From the NCBI RefSeq assembly GCF_014257025.1, contig NZ_JACMSF010000037.1, forward strand, positions 27,217 to 91,216: a DNA stretch of 64,000 bases, given 5' to 3'. The notes under the pieces were generated by a model that was given only the letters and a program-made list of their open reading frames with translations, searched no databases and was not told where the DNA came from. The DNA is from Streptomyces cupreus (GTDB lineage Bacteria; Actinomycetota; Actinomycetes; Streptomycetales; Streptomycetaceae). Positions 1-6,658 of this stretch are shown here, in pieces (position 1 is the first letter of the stretch; every line of letters begins with the position of its first letter). A program made the translations under genes and the position numbers.

Positions 1-107
1 CGCAGCGCGTCGGCGTCGATCAGCGACCGCCCGCGCACGGTCCGCCGCTGCGGAACGGGCATCGGCCCGGTGCGGATCATGGCCCGTGCCCGTACGGCAG
101 GATGCAT
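1..107 (-). CDS. N-terminal fragment of an unidentified protein, cut by the window edge
   Basis: An ATG at 107-105 on the minus strand is preceded by GGGAGG with six bases between, which is a good ribosome binding site. The frame stays open to the window edge and begins MHPAVRARAMIRTGPMPVPQ. About 35 codons are visible, rich in Arg and Pro, with no domain I recognise. It is oriented away from the rest of the window, so its function depends on sequence to the left. Confidence 0.5.
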   Translation of the reverse strand, partial: MHPAVRARAMIRTGPMPVPQRRTVRGRSLIDADAL

Positions 108-318
108 CGCGGTCCTCCCACAACCTCGGACTCCCGGCGGTGCGCCCGTGCCGGGAGACTCTGCGGTGTCCGGTCGGCCGTGTCGCCGGCGTAGCCCGTA
201 CGGCGGCGGCGGCCGCCCGACTCGTCCTGCCCCGAAGGATGACATACCGTCCGGTCGGTCCCTAGGGTTGTGCACCGCTCTTTTTCCTCCCGCCTCCCAC
301 AAATCCGCACGTCCGCGG

Positions 319-480
319 TCATCGGCCCTGCTGATCGACCAGCTCCGTCCGGGACCGCACGCCGAGCGTGGCGCAGACGTTGCGCAGGGAGTAGTCGACC
401 GTGCGGGTGCTGACGGCGAGCCGCAGCGGCACCTCCCGGTTGGTGGCGCCCTTGGCGACATGGCGGGCTCGTGGCGGACG
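319..480 (-). pseudogene. Remnant of a LuxR-type helix-turn-helix regulator (C-terminal end only)
   Basis: The minus strand encodes the end of a LuxR/GerE DNA-binding domain: KGATNREVPLRLAVSTRTVD, then an NVCATLGVRSRTEL segment and a stop at 321-319. This matches the recognition helix and last helix of the family. Upstream of about 480 the frame no longer resembles the first helix of the domain or any sensor domain, and no start or ribosome site is present. It is most simply the 3' stump of a deleted or frameshifted regulator. The rest of the stretch 108-622 shows no convincing gene. Confidence 0.7.
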
Positions 481-622
481 GTCCGGCGCTGGGGACCGGC
501 AAAGCCACCGGTCTCGTGCGCCCGGTTTCGGCCGTGCGGTGCGCGGCCCGGCTTGCTCCGGGCCCGGGTCGGTGTGAAACGCTCGATCGTCAACCGTGAC
601 GGCAGTATGGAGAGGCGACGGT

Positions 623-1510
623 ATGCGCATCGGACTGCTCGGCACCGGCCCGTGGGCGCAGATGGCCCACGCCCCGGCGCTCGGCGAGCACGAGGACGTG
701 GACTTCGTCGGAGTGTGGGGCCGCCGCGCGGACGCGGCGAAGGACCTCGCCGCCCGCCATGACATTCGCGCCTACGACGACGTCGACGCGCTGCTCGCCG
801 ACGTGGACGCCGTCGCCGTGGCCCTGCCGCCGGCCGTGCAGGCGGAGCTCGCGGTGCGGGCCGCGCGGGCGGGGTGTCATCTGCTGCTGGACAAGCCGCT
901 GGCGACGACGGTCGAGCAGGGGCGGGCGGTGGTCGAGGCGGCCCAGGAGGCCGGGGTCGCGTCGGTGGTGTTCTTCACCACCCGCTTCCAGCCGGAGACC
1001 GAGGAGTGGATCACCGAACAGGCCGCCGCACAGGGCTGGTTCACCGCGCACGCGCAGTGGCTGGGCTCGGTGTTCAGCGGCGGCGACAGCCGGTTCGCCA
1101 ACTCGCCGTGGCGGCGGGAGAAGGGCGCCCTGTGGGACGTAGGACCGCATGCCCTGTCCGTGCTGCTGCCGGTCCTCGGCGAGGTGCGGCAGGTGGCGGC
1201 GGCCGCGCACGGGCCCGGGGACACCGCACACCTGGTCCTCGATCACGCCGGTGGCGCGTCGAGCGCGCTGACCCTGAGCCTGACCGCCCCGTCGGCGGCC
1301 GCCGGGGCCGCCGTGGAGCTGCGCGGTGAGGCCGGGCTGACGCACCTTCCGGCAAGCACACAGGGGGTGGTACCGGCGCTCATGCGGGCGACGGACGCTC
1401 TGCTCGCCGCCGCCCGCACCGGGGCACCGCACCCGTGCGACGCGGCCTTCGGCCTGCGGGTGACCGAGATCCTCACGCAGGCCGACGCCCTGCTCAACGG
1501 CGGCGAATAG
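623..1510 (+). CDS. Gfo/Idh/MocA family oxidoreductase
   Basis: Probable NAD(P)-dependent sugar or polyol dehydrogenase of the Gfo/Idh/MocA family, 295 residues and cytoplasmic. The N-terminus is a Rossmann fold with GLLGTGPWAQ. A DKPLA segment near residue 93 corresponds to the family EKP motif, with Asp in place of Glu. The C-terminal half has the mixed alpha/beta domain with the usual WRREKGALWDVGPHAL region. The chosen ATG at 623 follows GGAGAGGCG; an upstream GTG at 596 has no clear ribosome site. It stands alone on the plus strand, convergent with the next gene, so nothing nearby identifies the substrate. Confidence 0.85.
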   Translation: MRIGLLGTGPWAQMAHAPALGEHEDVDFVGVWGRRADAAKDLAARHDIRAYDDVDALLADVDAVAVALPPAVQAELAVRAARAGCHLLLDKPLATTVEQGRAVVEAAQEAGVASVVFFTTRFQPETEEWITEQAAAQGWFTAHAQWLGSVFSGGDSRFANSPWRREKGALWDVGPHALSVLLPVLGEVRQVAAAAHGPGDTAHLVLDHAGGASSALTLSLTAPSAAAGAAVELRGEAGLTHLPASTQGVVPALMRATDALLAAARTGAPHPCDAAFGLRVTEILTQADALLNGGE

Positions 1511-1524
1511 GCAGCAGGCCGTTG

Positions 1525-1869
1525 TCACTCCTCGAACGGCTCGTCGCTCCACCGGAACCAGGCCCGGTCCCCCTCGATGTGCAGCAGGAACTCGGCCACG
1601 GGTCCCTCCGGTGAGGAGAGGGAGACACGTCTGCGGATCTCGTCGTAGGCCGCCTCCCACTCCTCCACGTCCTCGTCCACCCGCTGCACCAGGGCGAGTT
1701 CGCGGGCGAAGAGGTCACACACCGAGGCGTAGGCGGGACCCGGGGTGAAGTGGCCCGACAGCCAGGGGAAGTCGGCCTCGTCAATCGCGATCTCCCCGAC
1801 CGACTCGTCCCCGCTGCGGATGTGCCACACCGTACCGTCGAATCCCACCGCGCCTCCGTAAGCCGTCAC
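1525..1869 (-). CDS. Small acidic protein of unknown function (114 aa)
   Basis: An intact 114-residue frame with strong third-position GC. The product is acidic and rich in Trp, Glu and Asp. It starts MTAYGGAVGFDGTVWHIRSG and ends in a WFRWSDEPFEE tail. I see no signal peptide, membrane segment or cysteine motif. It resembles the small conserved proteins of unknown function that are common in Streptomyces, but I cannot assign a family. It lies tail to tail with the Gfo/Idh/MocA gene (15 bp apart) and is co-directional with the GNAT gene beginning at 2816. Confidence 0.6.
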   Translation of the reverse strand: MTAYGGAVGFDGTVWHIRSGDESVGEIAIDEADFPWLSGHFTPGPAYASVCDLFARELALVQRVDEDVEEWEAAYDEIRRRVSLSSPEGPVAEFLLHIEGDRAWFRWSDEPFEE

Positions 1870-1916
1870 TGTCAGTGCCCGTTCAGCATGTCATCCGGCA
1901 CTGACAGCCGGCCCGG

Positions 1917-2816
1917 CTAGGGAGTCACGCCCGGGATGTGGAAGTCGATCCGCTCCCGCACCACGGGGTGGCCGGCCTTGGCGAAGTTCGCGGCCATCGG
2001 GAAGTTCCCCCGGTCGGTGGCCCCGCTGATGAACTCGGCGCCCTGCTCGACCAGGAAGTGGGTGCACTCCACGAGGAGGTCGTAGGCGTAGCCGTTGCCG
2101 CGCTGTTCCGGCAGGACGCCGATGAAGCCGATGATCGGCGCGGTCTGGTTGCGCCCCGGGATGTGGATGCCCACCGGTTCGCCCTCCGGTGTGCGGGCGA
2201 TCTGCCACCATTCGCGCGGCGAGGGGCACCAGTGGAAGAAGTCCATTTCCTCCTGGGCCGCTTGGTCGATGCCGCCCTCCTTGATGGCCTTGAGGGCGTG
2301 GGCGTCCAGCGTGACGGAGTGGATACGGCGCAGCGCGTCGAAGAACACGGCGTCGTCGGGCTCCGGTTCGAAGACGAGCCGTCCGGGCCGCTCGGGCAGC
2401 CCGCAGTCCGGTGTCCACCGGTACAGACAGCGCTCGACGAGGAGTTCGTAGCCGGCCTTGCGGGCGGCCGCGAAGGTGGTGTCGGCCGCGGCGCGCACGG
2501 CTGGATGGTCACGCCAGCCGGCGGGCAGGTTGAACTCCAGGTCGACCTGCCACGGGGCGGAGCGCAGGAGTTCGGCCCCCGCCTCTTCCTCCCCCTCGGC
2601 CACGTCGAACCAGTTGATGTTCAGCGGCTCCGAGTCGTCTGGGCCGCCCCACCAGGCGCCGCGGGCGACGACCTTGCCGTCGCGCAGGGCCACGCGCTTC
2701 CACTCGGGCCGGTGATGGGTGGTGCGGTGTGCCTCGCTCGCGCCCAGCGGGTCGGGCAGGGCGTCGAACAGGTGGGCGTCGCTCTCGTCGAGCGTACGGA
2801 TGACCAGATCGGTCAT
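1917..2816 (-). CDS. GNAT family N-acetyltransferase
   Basis: A 299-residue cytoplasmic acetyltransferase. The C-terminal half has the acetyl-CoA binding signature of GNAT proteins: GFIGVLPEQRGNGYAYDLL around residues 225-245, containing the Q/R-x-x-G-x-G/A loop that binds the CoA pyrophosphate, and a preceding beta strand ending in TAPI. The N-terminal half is probably a second, degenerate GNAT fold. The ATG at 2816 follows GGAGG with a 7-base gap, which outweighs a longer in-frame reading from 2924. A possible short peptide gene lies just upstream on the same strand. The acceptor substrate is unknown. Confidence 0.85.
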   Translation of the reverse strand: MTDLVIRTLDESDAHLFDALPDPLGASEAHRTTHHRPEWKRVALRDGKVVARGAWWGGPDDSEPLNINWFDVAEGEEEAGAELLRSAPWQVDLEFNLPAGWRDHPAVRAAADTTFAAARKAGYELLVERCLYRWTPDCGLPERPGRLVFEPEPDDAVFFDALRRIHSVTLDAHALKAIKEGGIDQAAQEEMDFFHWCPSPREWWQIARTPEGEPVGIHIPGRNQTAPIIGFIGVLPEQRGNGYAYDLLVECTHFLVEQGAEFISGATDRGNFPMAANFAKAGHPVVRERIDFHIPGVTP

Positions 2817-2862
2817 GTGGATTCCTCCGGGATACAAGCTGCGAAGAGCGCTCCCGGTCGGA

Positions 2863-2919
2863 TCACACGAAGCACGCCGGGATTGCGGTGAAGGGAGCGC
2901 TGGAGAGGGTGAACTGCAC
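2863..2919 (-). CDS. Candidate leader peptide (18 aa) upstream of the GNAT gene
   Basis: A GTG at 2919-2917 is preceded by AAGGAGG with eight bases between, a nearly canonical Streptomyces ribosome site with no other use visible. It opens a frame of 18 codons, MQFTLSSAPFTAIPACFV, and stops 46 bp before the GNAT start on the same strand. The peptide is hydrophobic and Ser/Thr-rich with one Cys near its end. It could be a translated leader controlling the acetyltransferase or a very small secreted or modified peptide. There is no direct evidence that it is expressed. Confidence 0.35.
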   Translation of the reverse strand: MQFTLSSAPFTAIPACFV

Positions 2920-3028
2920 GGCACTCGCCTCCTTCCGTGGTCTCAAGGCGTGATGATCACACCGTAGGGAATCTTCCTCGGGTGCGTCCACACATTTTCC
3001 AGGGCCGGGCGCGATTAGGGTCTGCGCC

Positions 3029-3454
3029 ATGACCGACAACTCCCTGCGCTCCGTCACCGTGGAGCGGACCAGCACCGGCCACTTCACCGCCGTCAACGCC
3101 CGTGGCGGCACGATCGAGTTCGGCACCGAGGGCGCCGACTTCACCCCGGTCGAGCTGCTGCTCGCCGCGATCGGCGGCTGCACCATGGCCGACGTCGATG
3201 TCGCCACCACCCGTCATGCGGAACCCGACCGCTTCACCGTCACCGTGACCGGCCACAAGGTCAGCGACGACCAGGGCAACCGGATGACCGACCTGGAAGT
3301 CACCTTCTCCGTCGCCTTCCCCGACGGCGAGGGCGGCGACCGCGCCCGCGCGATCCTCCCCCGGGCGATGAAGACCTCCCACGACCGGCTCTGCACGGTC
3401 AGCCGCACGATCGAGGCGGGGACGCCGGTCACGGCCGCGATCAAGGACGCCTAG
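3029..3454 (+). CDS. OsmC family peroxiredoxin-like protein
   Basis: A 141-residue OsmC/Ohr superfamily protein, normally a homodimer that reduces organic or inorganic hydroperoxides with a pair of cysteines. Both are present: Cys51 in GGCTMADVD on the central helix and Cys122 in HDRLCTVSRT. The PVELLLAAIGGC stretch is diagnostic of the family. Length is normal. The ATG at 3029 lies close to a short upstream region without a strong ribosome site (leaderless start possible). It is divergent from the GNAT gene at 2816 and followed by another GNAT gene in the same direction. Confidence 0.88.
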   Translation: MTDNSLRSVTVERTSTGHFTAVNARGGTIEFGTEGADFTPVELLLAAIGGCTMADVDVATTRHAEPDRFTVTVTGHKVSDDQGNRMTDLEVTFSVAFPDGEGGDRARAILPRAMKTSHDRLCTVSRTIEAGTPVTAAIKDA

Positions 3455-3579
3455 CGACCACGCACCGCTGCGAGGCGATGAACCGCCGCGTGAACGTGCG
3501 CTGCGACCAGCACGCCGACCCCTTCAGCGCCGACGGAAATCCCGTTGCGGGCGGCCCTCCTGCCCCGGACCAGGACCGC

Positions 3580-4512
3580 ATGTCCTACGTCGTACGCCCC
3601 GCCGACCTCACCGACGCGCCCGCCGTCACCGAGCTGCTGAACCAGGTCGACCTGATCGAGGTCGGCCGACCCGAGACGGACCTCCACACCGTCGAGGCCG
3701 ATCTCAAGCACCCCGAGGCCGATCTGTCCCAGGACTCCTGGCTGGCCTTCCACGAGGACCGGTTGGTGGCCTACGGGCTGCTGTGGGACGACTCGGGCGG
3801 CGAGCGTATCGACATCGACCACTATGTGCTGCCCGACCACCAGGAGGTCGGGCAGCGGCTGTTCGCGGCGATGGAGGCCAGGGCCCTGGCCAAGGCCCAC
3901 GAGAACGGCGCGGAGCGGGCGGTGGTCCATCTCCACCTCAACATCGAGCCCACGCTGGACACTTCGCTGATCCAGAAGCGGGGCTGGTCCGTCGTACGGC
4001 GCTACCACGTGCTGCACCGCCCGGTGGATCCCGCCGACGACACACCCCCGCAGCCGCCGACCGGAGTACGGCTGCGGGCCTGCGCCGAGGAGGCGGACCG
4101 CAGGCGCGTCCACGCCCTGTACCAGGCCACCTTCGCCGAGCACTTCGACTTCCAGCCGCGCGCCTACGAGCAGTGGCTGCACGACATCGACGCCGAGGCG
4201 CTCGACTGGTCCCTGGTGTGGATCGTGGGCACCGAGGACCAGGGGGATGCCGGTTTCCTTCTGGCCCGCGACGACCGAGAGGCCATGGGCTGGATCCGCA
4301 GCATCGGCGTCCTGCGCGAGGCCCGCGCCCTGGGCCTCGGCGGCCTGCTCCTACGGCATGCGTTCGCCGCATTCGCCGCCCGCGGACGGGACACGGTGGG
4401 CCTCGGCGTGGACACCGGCAACACGACCGGCGCGCCCGGCCTGTACGCCCGTCACGGTATGACGGTGCACTACGCCGTGGACACTTGGGAGGCGGTCCTG
4501 ACCTCTCAGTAA
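3580..4512 (+). CDS. GNAT family N-acetyltransferase with tandem domains
   Basis: A 310-residue protein with two GNAT folds. The first (about residues 5-150) begins YVVRPADLTDAPAVTELLNQ and is weakly conserved at the CoA loop. The second (about 165-310) has a clear acetyl-CoA motif in the GVLREARALGLGGLLLRHAF region, followed by the VDTGNTTGAPGLYARHGM end typical of mycothiol-synthase-like and Eis-like tandem GNATs. I chose the ATG at 3580 because MSYVVRPAD is the normal family start; an in-frame ATG at 3478 would add an uncharacteristic leader. The 3' end overlaps the convergent gene by 7 bp. The substrate is unknown. Confidence 0.85.
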   Translation: MSYVVRPADLTDAPAVTELLNQVDLIEVGRPETDLHTVEADLKHPEADLSQDSWLAFHEDRLVAYGLLWDDSGGERIDIDHYVLPDHQEVGQRLFAAMEARALAKAHENGAERAVVHLHLNIEPTLDTSLIQKRGWSVVRRYHVLHRPVDPADDTPPQPPTGVRLRACAEEADRRRVHALYQATFAEHFDFQPRAYEQWLHDIDAEALDWSLVWIVGTEDQGDAGFLLARDDREAMGWIRSIGVLREARALGLGGLLLRHAFAAFAARGRDTVGLGVDTGNTTGAPGLYARHGMTVHYAVDTWEAVLTSQ

Positions 4513-5258
4513 GTGCGGTGGGGACAGTGCGGGTCCTCCCGGCGAGCGGGGCCCGTGAGTCCTATCAGCCGGATGCGGTGCAGGAGTTCATCCGGTACGT
4601 CCAGGGCGCGCAGCCGGTCAGGGGCGTACCGCACGAGCCATGCGGCGAGTTCGACGCGCAGCGCCTCCGCGTCCTCCCAGGCGTCCCAGGGAAGCTCGTC
4701 CCCCAGCAGGTTGTACTCCCACTCGTCGGCCGCCACGGCCAAGTGCCGGTCGGCGACGGGGTGATCGAGCGCCTCCCAGGCGTCGAGCCATGGGGTGAGC
4801 GTGCCGGACGCCTCCGCGCACAGGGCGAAGAGCTCGTGCACGGGTACGGCGGGATCCGGGTCCGTGAGGCTGTGGATCCACCAGGCGTGCAGGAACTCCC
4901 TTACGGCCGCGCTCTGTTGGGTGGGCCACTGCTGCCAGTGGCCGCGCGCGAAGCAACGGCCGACCTCGTGCATACCGAACAGGGGCTGCACTCGGCCGCC
5001 GACCAGCTCCCGGGCGAACTGGGGCAGGATGCGGCGCAGGACCGCGCCGTGGTCGGACCAGTCGGGGGCGTCCCAGGTACGGTGGAGCAGATCCGGGTCC
5101 AGCTCCACCCCGGGGATCTTCAGCAGCGCGAGCTCCTCCTGGCTGCCCCAGTGGCAGTCGCACTGGTTCTCGTCGCTCCAGGCGGTCATACCGCGGAAGG
5201 TGACGGTCAGGTCGTCCAGGGCACGGTCGAGTCGGAGCCGTGTGCGGTCGAGGTTCAT
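4506..5258 (-). CDS. Conserved hypothetical protein (250 aa)
   Basis: A cytoplasmic-looking 250-residue protein with many Trp, Asp and Leu residues and no signal peptide or membrane segment. A CDCHWG segment near residue 33 could bind a metal, but this is not diagnostic. The ATG at 5258 is preferred; a TTG at 5276 would add six residues. The gene reads away from the GH64 gene, and its 3' end overlaps the GNAT gene by 7 bp. I do not recognise a characterised family, and the neighbours do not suggest a role. Confidence 0.65.
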   Translation of the reverse strand: MNLDRTRLRLDRALDDLTVTFRGMTAWSDENQCDCHWGSQEELALLKIPGVELDPDLLHRTWDAPDWSDHGAVLRRILPQFARELVGGRVQPLFGMHEVGRCFARGHWQQWPTQQSAAVREFLHAWWIHSLTDPDPAVPVHELFALCAEASGTLTPWLDAWEALDHPVADRHLAVAADEWEYNLLGDELPWDAWEDAEALRVELAAWLVRYAPDRLRALDVPDELLHRIRLIGLTGPARREDPHCPHRTY

Positions 5259-5401
5259 GATCGTGGGCAGCCTCAAGGGGACTCCGGGTGGCTTCCGCCA
5301 GCCGAAGATCGCGACCCTACCTCCTTAAGGGGCCCTTAGCACACGGTTAAATGGCCGCCGGTTTCTGACGGACTCTCGAAATCCGGGGCGGCAGCACACA
5401 T

Positions 5402-5419
5402 TCTGAGAGCGCTCTCAGA
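5402..5419 (+). promoter_or_regulatory. LacI-family type operator upstream of the GH64 glucanase
   Basis: TCTGAGAGCGCTCTCAGA is a perfect 18-bp palindrome with a central CG, 52 bp before the glucanase start. Its core TGAGAGCGCTCTCA closely resembles the TGGGAGCGCTCCCA box of the cellobiose repressor CebR, which is established in Streptomyces. It therefore probably makes the glucanase inducible by a beta-glucan breakdown product. No LacI gene lies next to it, so the regulator would act from elsewhere. Confidence 0.75.
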
Positions 5420-5470
5420 CCGCTGCCCGCGAGGCGGCGGACCCCCCACGCGTACCCCCGGAGACCCCAC

Positions 5471-6658
5471 ATGGCACCCCGTCACCAGCGTCAACTCGGC
5501 CGCCGCAAGCTGCTCTTCGCCCTCGGCGGTGCCGCCGTCGCGGCGCCCGCCGTCGCCGCCATCGCCCCGCACGCTCTCGCGGGCTCCTCAGCGGCCGCCG
5601 GTCTGCCACTGACGATCGTCAACAACAGCGGCTCGTTCGGCAGCGCCAACGTCCACGTCTACATCGTCGGCAACCAGGACGGCCGCCAGGTCCGCGTCAC
5701 CCCCGACGGCACGCTCGCGCCGATCGCCCTGTCGGACAACGGCCCCGACGGATTCACCGACTACGCGATAAGCCTCGCCGGCAGCGGCGAGACTCGGCTG
5801 ACGCTGCCGTACATGTCCGGGCGGATCTATGTGGCGCTCGGTCAGAAGCTGAGGTTCAAGGCCGTGGCCGACGGCAACGGCAACGCGGCACTCCAGTACC
5901 CGGCGGGCTGGGTGGCCTCGGATCCCAACTACCAAGTGCTGCACGACTGTGCCGAGTTCACCTACAACTCCTCGGGCATGTTCTGCAACACCACGATGGT
6001 CGACATGTTCAGCGTGCCGCTGAGCATCCGGCTGACCGGCGCGAAGGACCAGACGACGGGCACGCTGCGCGCCGGTGGGCGGGCGTCCGTCTTCGCGGCC
6101 GTACGGCAGAGCGCGGATTTCGCGGGGCTCGTGGTGGATGACACGCGGGTGCTGGCGCCCGGGCACGGGCTGGACGCCGGGCTGTTTCCGAAGGAGTACT
6201 TCGCGCCGTACATCGAGGAGGTGTGGAGCACGTACACCGGGCGGGATCTCGTCGTGACGACCAATGCCGGTGCGTTCACGGGGCGGGTGCGTGGTGACCG
6301 GTTCACCTTCGACGGGCCCGCCCAGGTGTCCTTTGCCAAGCCCTCCACCCGGGACGTGCTGTTCTGCGACGGTGCCCTGGCCGCGCCGAACGACGGTACG
6401 ACCGGTCCCGTCGCTGCGGTGCTGGGTGCCGGATTCAACCGCTCGACGCTGGTGTCCCACCCGTCCCAGCCGACGACCGACCCCACCGCCTTTTACCGGG
6501 GCTCGCTCACCAACCAGTACGCCAGGGCGGTGCACGCGGCCACCGAGGACGGGCGGGCATACGGCTTCGCCTTCGACGACGTCGCCGACTTCGCGTCGTA
6601 CATCCAGGACACGGCCCCGACGGGTATCCGGCTGACGCTCACGCCGTTCGAGAGCTGA
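5471..6658 (+). CDS. Secreted glycoside hydrolase family 64 beta-1,3-glucanase
   Basis: A 395-residue exported enzyme of the GH64 / thaumatin-like beta-1,3-glucanase family, which cuts laminarin and fungal cell-wall beta-1,3-glucan, typically releasing laminaripentaose. The N-terminus is a Tat-type signal (GRRKLLFALGGAAVAAPAV) with likely cleavage near residue 43. The mature domain starts PLTIVNNSGSFGSANVHVYI. The two acidic catalytic residues known in the family match Glu162 (CAEFTYNSSG) and Asp178 (TTMVDMFSVP), 16 residues apart as in the characterised enzyme. No carbohydrate-binding module follows. A LacI-type operator precedes the gene, and its end overlaps the convergent MMPL gene by 20 bp. 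Confidence 0.92.
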   Translation: MAPRHQRQLGRRKLLFALGGAAVAAPAVAAIAPHALAGSSAAAGLPLTIVNNSGSFGSANVHVYIVGNQDGRQVRVTPDGTLAPIALSDNGPDGFTDYAISLAGSGETRLTLPYMSGRIYVALGQKLRFKAVADGNGNAALQYPAGWVASDPNYQVLHDCAEFTYNSSGMFCNTTMVDMFSVPLSIRLTGAKDQTTGTLRAGGRASVFAAVRQSADFAGLVVDDTRVLAPGHGLDAGLFPKEYFAPYIEEVWSTYTGRDLVVTTNAGAFTGRVRGDRFTFDGPAQVSFAKPSTRDVLFCDGALAAPNDGTTGPVAAVLGAGFNRSTLVSHPSQPTTDPTAFYRGSLTNQYARAVHAATEDGRAYGFAFDDVADFASYIQDTAPTGIRLTLTPFES

